A stretch of 64,000 nucleotides of DNA from Acetivibrio saccincola (lineage in GTDB: Bacteria; Bacillota; Clostridia; Acetivibrionales; Acetivibrionaceae): positions 310,001 to 374,000 of the forward strand of contig NZ_CP025197.1 of NCBI RefSeq assembly GCF_002844395.1, given 5' to 3'. The stretch's first letter is position 1; each line of letters opens with the position of its first letter. Shown here one piece after another: positions 55,214 through 64,000 of this stretch. Both the position numbers and the translations under genes were made by a program. Below the pieces are notes generated by a model. That model was given only the letters and a program-made list of their open reading frames with translations. It was not told the DNA's origin and did no database searches.

Positions 55214-58183
55214 TTGCGTAAAAAAATAATAAAACTTTACATAATATCATTAATACTGTCACTGTTTTCTTTTACATCATATTCCCAGGAAGTACCCCAG
55301 AGGGTTTTTGAAGGTGTTGAAAATGCTCCGGCAATTTTAAATAATATTGATTTTAATGATGTGAGAAATTCAGGTACCTGGGCAAAAGAAGCCATTTACG
55401 AAGTAAGTGCCTTAGGGTTTATAAAAGGGTATGGCAACAGGGTTTTTGGCCGTAGAAACAATGTGACAAAAGAAGAGGCCATAGCAATGATTTACAGGGC
55501 GGCAGGAAGGGAAGAAGAGGCACAGAGGGTGGCGGTAGCCCTGGACAGTGCGAAGGCTAATGATGAAAGGGAAAGAAACGCCCTTAACATGTGGTCTTTA
55601 GGATATTTAAGACTTGCGGCGGAAGACGACCTTATAACCTGGCAGGATTATGAACATGCAACAGCATTAGATGAAAGTGAAATTCCTGAAGGAGGTTTTT
55701 TCCGCAGGAGTCCTGCAACAAGAGAGGAAGTTGCCAGATGGATGGTTATGGCACTTGGAATACAGCCTGTATATGAGCAGCAGGAGATATTTAATAATTT
55801 CCTGGACTGGACGGCTGCCGACCCTCACAAGGTACCTTATATAGAGGCTGCGCTGGCAAATAACATTATGAGCGGGATGGGAAACGGGTATTTCAGACCT
55901 CTTTCCTCAATTACAAGGGAGCAAATGGCACAGATAATAAAAAACTCCTCTTCTTATATATATCCTCTTTTAGAATATGAAAAGAAAATAGGTACTATAG
56001 AGAGTATAAAAAGTTCAAGGGACTATACCGGCGGAGACGGCATATTTAAAAATACATTTGCCGTAAGAAACAGCAATGGCAGCCTGCACCATATAGTTGC
56101 CAAATTTTCAGAAGGAAGAGGGAGCATAAATGAACATACCGGTTCCCCTGTAAGAAGTCAATATGCCGATTTTATTGTATATAAAAAGGGAGCAATCGGA
56201 GACGGCAGATTGTTAGAAGAAGGAGACAGGATTGAATACATTGTATCCTCAGATGAAAAAGTTAAATTTATAAATGTTATTTCAAATACAACTGATACAA
56301 AATATATTGTTGGAAAAATAAACGGCATAGAAAATGGAACCATTAACATTTCCAAAATTTTTGATTTAAATTATCCCACTGTGGACATTGAAAGCAGGAA
56401 TTTTTCTTTTAACTCAGAAGGTAGGGATGTGGATATAACCTATGTTTTAAGTAACAGCATAGAAGTTTATATTGACGGAAGGATAAGCGGTATTGAAAAC
56501 ATCCGTGGCGGTGAAGATGCAATAATTTCCTTAAGGGATAATATAGTTACAAAAATAAAAACGGTGGATTTAAGATTTAAAGAGCAGGGAGTGGTAAACG
56601 GCATTGTTGAGGAAAACAACCCTCATTTAGGATATATAACTCTTTACAATGATTCAAACCTTGACTATAGAACATCCCCTTTAGAAAAAATTAATTTTAT
56701 AAAAACATACAGCTATCAAAACCCAAAGGAGATTAAAGTCCTTAAAAACGGAAGAGAAGGGGATATTGAGGATATAGAGCCCGGGGATTCTGCATATATT
56801 AAACTTGATGATGATGGAGATATTGAAATAATAAGTGCTGTGGACAACTACATGGCAAAGTACGGTAAAATTATATCCAAAAGGCAGGGCAGCATAGTTG
56901 TAATGTATGATGAAGGTATTCAGCAAATACTGGAAATAGATAATCCCCTTATTGTTTTAAATAAAAGGGTTGCAGATTATGATGCCCTAAAAGAAGGGGA
57001 CAGGGTAAAGCTTATTTTAAATATTACAGACCGGTTTACTCAGGTGAAGCAAATTACAATTGACGGAAGCGGTCTTTACATTTCCAATATATACAAAGGG
57101 ATAGTGGATGGATTAGATGAGGTTACAGGAAGGCTTGTATTGAGAAATCTGGAGGTTTTCCAAAACGGAAAATGGAACAGGACAGGGCAAAAGGGCTTTT
57201 ATTCCATGGAGTTAGACAGTGAAAGCACCTTTGTCTATAATGACAAAAATATATATAAAGATGATGTAAAAAGGCTTTTCAAAGACAGGGAAGCATATAT
57301 AGCTGCAAGGGAGGATTATGGCAAGAAGGAAAAGGCTGTAATTGTATCATTTAGAAATTCCAATGACAGGGAAGCCGCTGTTTTTGATGATACCATTTTA
57401 AGGAGCACATCTGAAGGATTTGTGTTAGAAAAGGAATACAAAAACATAAAATATAATAAAGGCACTATAATTATAAAGGACAACAGGCTTGTTTCTGCAA
57501 ACAGTGTGACCAAAGATGATGCAGCATATATAATTGCAAGCAGGGGCTATGAGGACGGGGAATACTATGCAGGGATTGTTGCCATAAATGACAGGTTTAA
57601 TCCGGATTTTATTGATATCTACCGTGGAAGGATAGCTTCCATAGAAAGAAATACCAGTGTAACCGTTGAGTCCTTTTCCAGATTTGACGGCTTAAATTGG
57701 GAATTTTTCAATACTCCTAAGACATTTTTAATTACATATGACACCAAAATAGTGGATGATACAGGTATAATCGGTCAGAGAAATTTCCTGGACTTTGGGG
57801 AATCCAGCTTTAAAGACAGGACTGTTTATATACTGGCAGACGGTACCGATGCAGTACTTATAACTACTGCACCTTATGGAAATGTAAACGTGAAAGGTGA
57901 AATATACCAAATAGTGGCTGACAGGACGGTAAATGAAGAGGGTGAAGAATTAGGAGTACAGCAGGTTCACGGATTTACCCTCATTGATGCAAAGGAATAC
58001 AACCCTTCAACCTTTATGTGGGAAGATACAAAAGACAGAATTATAAATATCAATATTTTAAATAACAGCATTATTTTAAAAAATAACACCGTTGCAAAGG
58101 CGTCAGATTTAAAGACAGGCGACAGGGTAAGGGTGCTTAAGAGAGAAGACAGTGAAGAGGGATACATTATATTTGCCGAATAA
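55214..58183 (+). CDS. Secreted S-layer-homology protein, 989 aa
   Basis: A signal peptide (RKKIIKLYIISLILSLFSF, ends about residue 25) is followed by SLH modules: FNDVRNSGTWAKEAIYEVSA ... NVTKEEAIAMIY (about 38-95), a degenerate one (about 130-180) and ADPHKVPYIEAALANNIMSG ... ITREQMAQII (about 197-250). The remaining 730 residues are beta-rich and repetitive (recurring GDxAYI, EGDRVKLI, TGDRVRVLK words), not recognised. The start is TTG at 55214; an in-frame TAG at 55202 excludes earlier starts. The next gene follows after 14 nt. It probably sits in or on the S-layer/wall. Confidence 0.85.
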   Translation: MRKKIIKLYIISLILSLFSFTSYSQEVPQRVFEGVENAPAILNNIDFNDVRNSGTWAKEAIYEVSALGFIKGYGNRVFGRRNNVTKEEAIAMIYRAAGREEEAQRVAVALDSAKANDERERNALNMWSLGYLRLAAEDDLITWQDYEHATALDESEIPEGGFFRRSPATREEVARWMVMALGIQPVYEQQEIFNNFLDWTAADPHKVPYIEAALANNIMSGMGNGYFRPLSSITREQMAQIIKNSSSYIYPLLEYEKKIGTIESIKSSRDYTGGDGIFKNTFAVRNSNGSLHHIVAKFSEGRGSINEHTGSPVRSQYADFIVYKKGAIGDGRLLEEGDRIEYIVSSDEKVKFINVISNTTDTKYIVGKINGIENGTINISKIFDLNYPTVDIESRNFSFNSEGRDVDITYVLSNSIEVYIDGRISGIENIRGGEDAIISLRDNIVTKIKTVDLRFKEQGVVNGIVEENNPHLGYITLYNDSNLDYRTSPLEKINFIKTYSYQNPKEIKVLKNGREGDIEDIEPGDSAYIKLDDDGDIEIISAVDNYMAKYGKIISKRQGSIVVMYDEGIQQILEIDNPLIVLNKRVADYDALKEGDRVKLILNITDRFTQVKQITIDGSGLYISNIYKGIVDGLDEVTGRLVLRNLEVFQNGKWNRTGQKGFYSMELDSESTFVYNDKNIYKDDVKRLFKDREAYIAAREDYGKKEKAVIVSFRNSNDREAAVFDDTILRSTSEGFVLEKEYKNIKYNKGTIIIKDNRLVSANSVTKDDAAYIIASRGYEDGEYYAGIVAINDRFNPDFIDIYRGRIASIERNTSVTVESFSRFDGLNWEFFNTPKTFLITYDTKIVDDTGIIGQRNFLDFGESSFKDRTVYILADGTDAVLITTAPYGNVNVKGEIYQIVADRTVNEEGEELGVQQVHGFTLIDAKEYNPSTFMWEDTKDRIININILNNSIILKNNTVAKASDLKTGDRVRVLKREDSEEGYIIFAE

Positions 58184-58197
58184 AGAGGGGATGCAAT

Positions 58198-59751
58198 ATG
58201 TTAAAAAAACTAATGAGTATTGTTTTGATTTTAATACTTATATTTGGTATAATGGAAATTAGTTCAGCAAGAATTGGGGATTCAGGTTATGAAGGAGGGA
58301 TTTCCTCCGGTCAGGCGCCAGGGAGAACCACTTTTGAGTACAAAGAAGTGGTATTTATAACAGGTGAGCCTATAGTATTTGAGGGAACCGTTACAATTAC
58401 CAAAAATTTAAGGCAGGACAGGAACACAGGGGAAAATGTAATGACTACAAATTATACCTACAGGCTTAGCAATGCTGAATATTCTGCAACTTTAAACAGA
58501 GCCCTGTCACACAGCACCACACTGAGTGAAAAGGAAAAAGGTCAAACAATAGAGGAGACAAGGTTAAATGACGGGTACAGCGAAATAATAAGAATTGGAA
58601 ATGAAATGTACAGACTTGAAAACTATGACTACACAAAGACAAATATAAAGCATTCAAAGCCTGCTGTGGACTACTATGCAGGGAATATGTGGGGCAGAAA
58701 GACGTATCGTTTGGGAAATGGTGCCGGCGGCCGCACTGTAACTGTGGATATTTCAGGGGAGTTTTATGGATACAACCAGTACTGGGGCACAGCTGAAACC
58801 CAGATATTAGACTATGTTATTCAAAGCCAAAGCACAACAGGTGATTATACAGATAAATGGGGGGGCACTGCAAGTGTTACCCTGTCCACAACAACGAGCC
58901 AAAACATGCGGTATGTTGAAAATGAGCCTCAGACCATAAGTTTTGAGGGAGGGTTTCTTGAGACCCAGCACAACAACAGTGTTCTTCAGTATACAGCAAG
59001 GCTTCCTGAATTTGATTCAGAGGGAATATCTACAGACAGGATAGTTGAAATAAAGGACAGTTTACAAATAGAAACATTTCCTTCAAGTAAAAGACTCCTT
59101 GTACCTGATTTGAACCATTTAAGGGGGCACTGGGCGTACAGGGACATAATGGCACTTTACAGCCTTGAGGTTTTTACAGGAGATGCTTCAAGGTTTAATC
59201 CTCAGGAGGTTATGACCAGGGCAGAGTTTGCAGATGCCATTGTGAGGGCAGCCAGGGAAGTGCCGCAAGACCCGGCGTTGGTTGATTCAAGGGTAAATAG
59301 GCGGGTGAATACCAATAATAGAAATAATGAAGAGGAAACAACCCAGAGGTTTTTTGATGTTTCCAAAAATCATAAATACTATGACAGCATAAACAGTGCC
59401 TTTGATAGGGGGATAATAAGCGGAAGAGGGGATGGAAGGTTTTATCCTGAAGATTATATTACTACAGCTGATGCCATAACCATTATCATCAGTACATTAG
59501 GTTTAGAAAATCTTGCCCCGCAGGATGGCGCCATTACTATTTTTAAAGATAACAGCGATATTCCCAAGTATGCAAGAAATTCAGTTTATGTTGCACAAAA
59601 AATAGGATTAATAATAGGGGATGAAAGAGGGTATTTAAAACCTATGGAGTATATTACTAAAGGCAGGGCTGCAGTTATAATTAATAAATACATAAATTAT
59701 ATGAGGGAAGATTTGAAGAAAGATTATAGGGAAAGAATAATCAACTATTAA
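58198..59751 (+). CDS. Secreted protein with three C-terminal SLH modules, 517 aa
   Basis: Signal peptide about 1-24. The N-terminal 290 residues are a Thr/Ser/Tyr-rich beta domain that is not recognised. The C-terminal part has three SLH modules: LRGHWAYRDIMALYSLEVFT ... MTRAEFADAIV (about 307-355), NHKYYDSINSAFDRGIISGR ... ITTADAITII (about 393-440) and IPKYARNSVYVAQKIGLIIG ... ITKGRAAVII (about 458-500). The middle gene of the operon, 14 nt after the first and 36 nt before the protease. Partner of the 989-aa protein by position. Confidence 0.87.
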   Translation: MLKKLMSIVLILILIFGIMEISSARIGDSGYEGGISSGQAPGRTTFEYKEVVFITGEPIVFEGTVTITKNLRQDRNTGENVMTTNYTYRLSNAEYSATLNRALSHSTTLSEKEKGQTIEETRLNDGYSEIIRIGNEMYRLENYDYTKTNIKHSKPAVDYYAGNMWGRKTYRLGNGAGGRTVTVDISGEFYGYNQYWGTAETQILDYVIQSQSTTGDYTDKWGGTASVTLSTTTSQNMRYVENEPQTISFEGGFLETQHNNSVLQYTARLPEFDSEGISTDRIVEIKDSLQIETFPSSKRLLVPDLNHLRGHWAYRDIMALYSLEVFTGDASRFNPQEVMTRAEFADAIVRAAREVPQDPALVDSRVNRRVNTNNRNNEEETTQRFFDVSKNHKYYDSINSAFDRGIISGRGDGRFYPEDYITTADAITIIISTLGLENLAPQDGAITIFKDNSDIPKYARNSVYVAQKIGLIIGDERGYLKPMEYITKGRAAVIINKYINYMREDLKKDYRERIINY

Positions 59752-59787
59752 AACATTTAGAACATTATTAAAAAGGGGGAGCAATTT

Positions 59788-61263
59788 ATGAAAAAAGTAA
59801 AATTAATGGTAGCAATTACAATGATGGTTTGTTTTTTAATGACAGGAGTAAGCTTTGCAGAGGACGGGTACCTAGACTCAGACTATTTTAACAGTGTTAT
59901 GGATATGATAGAGGATAGTTACAGTGGGGATATATCCAGAGAAGAGCTTTTAGAAGGTGCCTTAAGGGGCATGTTTGATACCATGGATGATTATACCCTG
60001 TACTACACAAAGGAAGAGGCAGAGGACTACTTAAATGATATTGAAGGTACTTATAAGGGAATAGGAATCTCCTTTAACAGATCAGATGAGGAAATAGTTA
60101 TTGTAAAAGTGTTTAAATCCTCACCTGCAGAGAGAGCAGGTATTAAAAAAGGAGATATCATTAAAAAAGTGGATGGTGTGGATGTTTCCAATAAAAACGC
60201 TGATGAAGTGGCTTCAATGATAAAAGGTGAAGAGGGAACAACGGTGACCCTTGGGATAGTCAGGGAAAATATGAGCCAGCTTATAGAAATTGAAGTTGTA
60301 AGGGAAGAAATAAAAATAGAACCCGGTGAGTACAGAATAGAAAATGATATTGGCTACATTAAGCTTGAAACCTTTAACTCCAACGCCAAAAGCTTTATTA
60401 ACGAAGCTTTAAAGGAGATGGATGAAAACAATATAAAGAAAATAATACTTGATTTAAGGGATAATCCTGGCGGGGAAGTGGGTCAGGCAGTTGCAATTGC
60501 CGAGAAATTTGTGCCTATAGGTCTTATTACCCGCTTGGAGTTTAAGTCAGAGTCTGAAAGGGATCAGATATATACTTCAAAACTTTTAAAGCCCAAATAT
60601 GAACTGGTGGTGCTGGTAAATGAAATGAGTGCCAGTGCATCTGAAATACTGGCCGGTGCTATACAGGACAGGGAAGCGGGAATTTTAGTGGGAACAAAGA
60701 CATACGGAAAGGCTAAAGTTCAAAGCATTTTTCCCATTATAACACCAAAGGCTTATAAGAAGTACAAAGATGAGTACGGAACAAGTTTTATAAATGCATA
60801 TGATATATTGAAAAAACATAAATTTTACCCGCCGGATAATGAAATAATCGGGTGGATAAAAATGACGGTGGGAAGATACTATACACCCAAGGGAAGAATG
60901 ATAGACGGGGTAGGCTTAGAACCGGATGTATTTGTGGAAAATGTGATAAAGGGTGTTGATGTAAGCACAATCAGCTTATTAAGTAAAACTGATAAGCCAG
61001 GCTTGGGCTCAGAAAGCATTGATGTTTATAATGCAAAAAAAATGTTGGTTTTACTCGGGTATGAAGTTGGCAATATGGATGGTTTTATGGATGAAATAAC
61101 TTTTAAATCCATTGCTGAATTTCAAAAGGATTCAGGTCTCTATCCTTATGGTGTGCTTGACTTTTCAACCCAGGATGTTTTAAATGCAAAGTTTCAAAAA
61201 GTTATACCCGAACAGGACCTTCAATATTACCAAGCGGTAAAAATACTGTCATCCAGATTTTGA
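59788..61263 (+). CDS. C-terminal processing protease (S41) with peptidoglycan-binding tail
   Basis: A 491-aa secreted serine protease of the CtpA/CtpB type. Signal peptide about 1-24, PDZ domain about 90-170 (GIGISFNRSDEEIVIVKVFK, ERAGIKKGDIIKKVDG), S41 core with DLRDNPGGEVGQAV, catalytic Ser283 in SASASEILAGAIQD and Lys308 in TKTYGKAKVQ. A PG_binding_1-type module closes the protein (about 405-475, DVYNAKKMLVLLGYEVGNMD). It is co-operonic with two SLH proteins, so it may trim them or another envelope protein. Site AAAAAGGGGGAG. A hairpin terminator follows. Confidence 0.94.
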   Translation: MKKVKLMVAITMMVCFLMTGVSFAEDGYLDSDYFNSVMDMIEDSYSGDISREELLEGALRGMFDTMDDYTLYYTKEEAEDYLNDIEGTYKGIGISFNRSDEEIVIVKVFKSSPAERAGIKKGDIIKKVDGVDVSNKNADEVASMIKGEEGTTVTLGIVRENMSQLIEIEVVREEIKIEPGEYRIENDIGYIKLETFNSNAKSFINEALKEMDENNIKKIILDLRDNPGGEVGQAVAIAEKFVPIGLITRLEFKSESERDQIYTSKLLKPKYELVVLVNEMSASASEILAGAIQDREAGILVGTKTYGKAKVQSIFPIITPKAYKKYKDEYGTSFINAYDILKKHKFYPPDNEIIGWIKMTVGRYYTPKGRMIDGVGLEPDVFVENVIKGVDVSTISLLSKTDKPGLGSESIDVYNAKKMLVLLGYEVGNMDGFMDEITFKSIAEFQKDSGLYPYGVLDFSTQDVLNAKFQKVIPEQDLQYYQAVKILSSRF

Positions 61264-61329
61264 CTCCAAAAGTCTAAGAAATACAGGGAAAAAATATAAA
61301 AACATATTTAAATAAACAAAGAAATTTAT

Positions 61330-61372
61330 AAGGTGGTAAAATGATAAAATTCATTATACCACCTTTCTTATA
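61330..61372 (+). terminator. Terminator of the SLH/Ctp operon
   Basis: AAGGTGGTA (61330-61338) pairs with TACCACCTT (61357-61365), with an inner AATGA/TCATT stem, followed by TCTTATATAT and more T-rich DNA. Confidence 0.6.
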
Positions 61373-61494
61373 TATACTTTTTTCTTAATGTTATTTAATT
61401 TTCTTAATGTTTTAAATCTTAATGCATTTAATCTTAATGCACAAAAAATCATTGGAAAATGTTACAAAAATCAATTCATTTTACAAAAAAGCTA

Positions 61495-62697
61495 TCAGCT
61501 GCCGGAGAAAATCAGGTGCTTAATGTCAGAAATATCTTTATATTTCCGAATGTAATCTGCAATTATATTTCCGGTTTTCACATCACCTATAAAAATCATT
61601 CCCTTAACCTTATTGTCCTTTAAAACAATCTTTTTATACATATTGGATTCTTTGTCAAGCTCTACTACCACCTCAAAATCCTTTTCATCGGGCTTTACAA
61701 GTCCCATTGAAATAAGGGGCACGTCCCTGAGCCTGACGGCGCTGCTGGCAGCTTCAGAAGTTGTAAATTCTTTTGGCTGACCCGCCATATTAAAAGCAGC
61801 ACATTTACCCTGGGTAAGGGCATTTGACCATATGTACCCTGAAACATATCCCCTTGCCTGGTAACTTTGGGATTCTGATACGTCTCCCGCTGCATAAACA
61901 TCTTTAACTGATGATTCTAAATACCGGTTTACAAGAACACCCCTCTGACACTTAATTTCCGTTCCTTCAAATATGTCAAGGCAGGGTCTTGTTCCTATGG
62001 CTATAACCAACATATCATATTTTATTTTTTCCCCGTCTGAAAACTCCACATATTTTTCTTCTCCAGAAGATACAAATACCATGTTTTTAGAAAGCAAAAC
62101 ATCTATGCCGTCTTCCTGCACCTGGTTTATAAAAATTTCTGAACCCATACTGTCTAAGTGCTGGGGAAGTATAGAGTCTTCCCTTTCCACGATGGTGGTG
62201 TTCATACCAAGGTTTTTTAAAGCATAGGCTGTTTCCACACCTGTAAGCCCCCCGCCTACTATCACCGCGTTTTTTCCTGCAGATGCCCTGTTTCTTATAA
62301 TATCTGCATCGGTAATGGTGTTTATGGTAAGGTAATCTGAGTTTTCCAACCCGTCAATTTTAGGAATTACAGGTTTTGCACCGGTGGCAGCAAGAAGTTT
62401 GTCGTATTCTACTATAGTTCCGCAGTTAAGTTTTATGCACTTGTTTTCTACATCAATTTTATCAACTTTTTTATTAAGCATAAGATTGATTTTATTTTCT
62501 TCATAATTTTTCATGCTTCTTAAAAAAAGTTTTTCTCTGGGAAGTCTCCCCCCCACATAGTCAGGGAGCAAAAATTTAGTGTATGTAGGTACATTTTCTT
62601 CACTTATTATTGTTATTTCGCTTAATTCATCTAAACTTCTGAGAGTTTCTGCAGCAGAGATTCCTGCAGCACCATTTCCCAAAATTACGTAGCGCAA
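61495..62697 (-). CDS. NAD(P)/FAD-dependent oxidoreductase
   Basis: A 400-aa flavoprotein of the pyridine nucleotide-disulfide oxidoreductase class II type without a redox disulfide, like rubredoxin reductase or the NirB N-terminal part. FAD-binding GNGAAGISAAE at the N-terminus, an ATG motif (LLAATGAKP), NAD(P)-binding VIVGGGLTGVETA (about 148-160) and the second FAD motif VYAAGDVSES (about 270). No signal peptide. I prefer TTG at 62697 (GGGGTGA, 5 nt away) to GTG at 62706. Electron partner unknown. No rubredoxin gene nearby. Confidence 0.9.
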   Translation of the reverse strand: MRYVILGNGAAGISAAETLRSLDELSEITIISEENVPTYTKFLLPDYVGGRLPREKLFLRSMKNYEENKINLMLNKKVDKIDVENKCIKLNCGTIVEYDKLLAATGAKPVIPKIDGLENSDYLTINTITDADIIRNRASAGKNAVIVGGGLTGVETAYALKNLGMNTTIVEREDSILPQHLDSMGSEIFINQVQEDGIDVLLSKNMVFVSSGEEKYVEFSDGEKIKYDMLVIAIGTRPCLDIFEGTEIKCQRGVLVNRYLESSVKDVYAAGDVSESQSYQARGYVSGYIWSNALTQGKCAAFNMAGQPKEFTTSEAASSAVRLRDVPLISMGLVKPDEKDFEVVVELDKESNMYKKIVLKDNKVKGMIFIGDVKTGNIIADYIRKYKDISDIKHLIFSGS

Positions 62698-62766
62698 AAA
62701 AATCACCCCGCCCTTAGTACTGTGTATCTTTATTACCGTATATTAAAAAAGTCATAAAAAATATCT

Positions 62767-62793
62767 AAAAAAGGCACCTGAGGTGCCCTTTTT
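62767..62793. terminator. Terminator of the peptidoglycan-binding gene (bidirectional form)
   Basis: AAAAAAGGCACCT and AGGTGCCCTTTTT pair almost perfectly around a single base; T-runs on both strands. It follows the minus-strand gene ending at 62806. Confidence 0.8.
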
Positions 62794-62805
62794 AGTATTT
62801 TATAC

Positions 62806-63891
62806 TTAAAAATTGTTTTTCTCTGCCCATTCTGCAGCAGTTTTAACAGCATTCTGGTGGTTGGTGTCCACCCTGTTTGTTCCGTGGGTTTTGCTGTTTA
62901 AGAAATGGATATCAAAGACACCATCCATATTATTGCCCTTTACCGCATCTAAGTTGTAGCCGGGACCATATCCCCCGCTTCTGGATTGTATGTATGCATT
63001 TGCAGCTACACTGTCTACACCTGCGTGAGGCATACCTGCCATGGAAGCTGCCATTTTACGCCCGTTTACCGTAACAATAACAGGTCTTCTGGCCCAGCTC
63101 CATGCTCCACCGTATATTTGAAGCAATATTTTTGTATCTTCTGCAGTAAGGGTTTCTACGTCTGCATGGTTGTACCCATATGTCCTTTTTATATTAAATG
63201 TGCGCCCGCTCCAAATGTCATAAACCTGAGCTGTGCTTCCTATAGAGAAGATATTTTCTGCTCCTCCAAACCATGAAACCAGATAGTTTCCTTTTGTTGC
63301 TGAACCAGAACTTGATCTTGTAGCTGGTGTAATTTGGCTTGCAGCACTCTTACCATTTAAAAGCCTGTTTATCACCGACATTGTAACAGGTCCTGCAATT
63401 CCGTCCTGGGCAATGCCGTTATCTGCCTGAAGCTTTATTACAGCACTTTTTGTAAGGCTTCCAAAATATCCTGTGGGATTTACATGGAAGTAACCCAGTG
63501 TTTTTAGATCCTGCTGCAATGCTGTAACAGCAGAACCGCTCATGCCTTCCTTTAAGATGGTTCCTCCGCCGGATCTTGTAGCGCTGGCCTGTTCATTTAT
63601 AAGTCTGTTTATAAGGGACATTGTAACAGGTCCTGCAATTCCGTCCTGGGCAATTCCATACCTTCCCTGCAGTTTTATAACAGCAGCCTTTGTAAGGGAA
63701 CCAAAATATCCTGTAGGATTTACATTCAGGTATCCTAAAGTATTTAAGTCTCTTTGCAATGCTGTAACATCACTTCCACTCATGCCTTCTTTAAGCAGCC
63801 GGGATTGAGCGGAAACAGGCAAGATATTAGCAGAAAGGCTAATGAGTAAGACTGACAAGACCAACACAACCAGAACAGATTTCTTAAGCAT
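62806..63891 (-). CDS. Secreted protein with two peptidoglycan-binding domains and a conserved C-terminal domain
   Basis: A 361-aa secreted protein. Signal peptide about 1-29 (ends PVSA). Two nearly identical PG_binding_1 modules follow (about 33-97 and 112-178; LLKEGMSGSDVTALQRDLNT / ILKEGMSGSAVTALQQDLKT), separated by Ser/Thr linkers. The C-terminal 150 residues contain YGYNHADVETLTAEDTKILL, GGAWSWARRPVIVTVNGRKM, AGMPHAG and DIHFLNSKTHGTNRVD, a domain seen in other clostridial wall proteins with several His/Asp suited to an active site; enzyme activity is not established. Site AAAGGGGGAT. Promoter-proximal dyads lie upstream. Confidence 0.88.
   Translation of the reverse strand: MLKKSVLVVLVLSVLLISLSANILPVSAQSRLLKEGMSGSDVTALQRDLNTLGYLNVNPTGYFGSLTKAAVIKLQGRYGIAQDGIAGPVTMSLINRLINEQASATRSGGGTILKEGMSGSAVTALQQDLKTLGYFHVNPTGYFGSLTKSAVIKLQADNGIAQDGIAGPVTMSVINRLLNGKSAASQITPATRSSSGSATKGNYLVSWFGGAENIFSIGSTAQVYDIWSGRTFNIKRTYGYNHADVETLTAEDTKILLQIYGGAWSWARRPVIVTVNGRKMAASMAGMPHAGVDSVAANAYIQSRSGGYGPGYNLDAVKGNNMDGVFDIHFLNSKTHGTNRVDTNHQNAVKTAAEWAEKNNF
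63370..63795. repeat. Internal duplication encoding the two peptidoglycan-binding modules
   Basis: The copies at about 63370-63555 and 63600-63795 share long identical stretches, for example TGTAACAGGTCCTGCAATTC and CCAAAATATCCTGT. High nucleotide similarity indicates a recent duplication or gene conversion. Confidence 0.7.
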
Positions 63892-63918
63892 TAAAAATGA
63901 TCCCCCTTTTTGTGTTTC

Positions 63919-63992
63919 ACTTACGTCAAGCAGTAAGTTGTATCTTTTGTAGCATAAGATTTAATCTTATACTTTTTACCTGGATTCTCCAG
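63919..63992 (-). promoter_or_regulatory. Dyad-rich upstream region of the peptidoglycan-binding gene
   Basis: Three inverted repeats in 75 nt: CTTAC/GTAAG (63919-63936), ATAAGATT-T-AATCTTAT (63954-63970, perfect 8-bp arms) and CTGGA-TTC-TCCAG (63980-63992). No clear -35/-10 pair was found. Operator sites are plausible. Confidence 0.35.
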
Positions 63993-64000
63993 ATAATATA

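Overview
The window looks like a low-GC, Gram-positive, motile anaerobe of the class Clostridia. The evidence is AT-rich DNA with strong Shine-Dalgarno sites, a complete clostridial-order Rnf operon (rnfCDGEAB), motAB, several S-layer-homology (SLH) proteins and one protein with a type I dockerin. The dockerin suggests a cellulosome-forming relative (Acetivibrio/Ruminiclostridium-like), but that placement is an inference.

Layout. (1) 1-6870: type I restriction-modification locus: 3' end of hsdM, a RhuM-family gene, hsdS, hsdR and an unrecognised 363-aa gene, closed by a terminator. (2) 6.9-13.3 kb: accessory patch with an IS21-type element, phage debris with an orphan, visibly GC-richer large terminase, a type II toxin-antitoxin pair, and an IS4-family element whose 5' end can fold over its own ribosome-binding site. 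(3) 13.4-25.1 kb, mostly minus strand: oligoendopeptidase F, a large fibronectin-III/SLH surface protein, tRNA-Arg(CCT), a Mn/Zn-type ABC importer, then on the plus strand mgtE behind a 380-nt leader with a 27-codon ORF and mutually exclusive hairpins, and tadA. (4) 25.4-29.6 kb: a 1121-aa Tad-like/DUF5702-type envelope protein and a cluster of short palindromic repeats. (5) 29.6-38.6 kb, minus strand: rnf operon, prmC, yqhQ, motAB; motAB has a sigma-D-like promoter. (6) 39.1-43 kb: three secreted proteins (stalk domain, split von Willebrand A, dockerin-CAP). (7) 43-46.4 kb: transposon graveyard (ISL3 and IS110, both frameshifted, plus gene stubs). (8) 46.7-54.1 kb: zinc-ribbon/TPR membrane protein, ddl, murI, a DUF1934 gene and argS. 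(9) 54.1-64 kb: AraC-type regulator, a three-gene operon (two SLH proteins and a C-terminal processing protease) behind a perfect sigma-D consensus, an NAD(P)/FAD oxidoreductase and a peptidoglycan-binding secreted protein.

How the parts fit. The core is envelope biology and ion-gradient energetics: Rnf builds a transmembrane ion gradient, MotAB uses one, and SLH/FN3/peptidoglycan-binding proteins, Ddl and MurI build the wall. The best candidates for undescribed biology are the mgtE leader (a possible Mg-sensing leader peptide instead of an M-box riboswitch), the apparent placement of an SLH/Ctp-protease operon under the flagellar sigma factor, and the secreted cluster at 39-43 kb. All functional calls are by reading the sequence; no database search was run.
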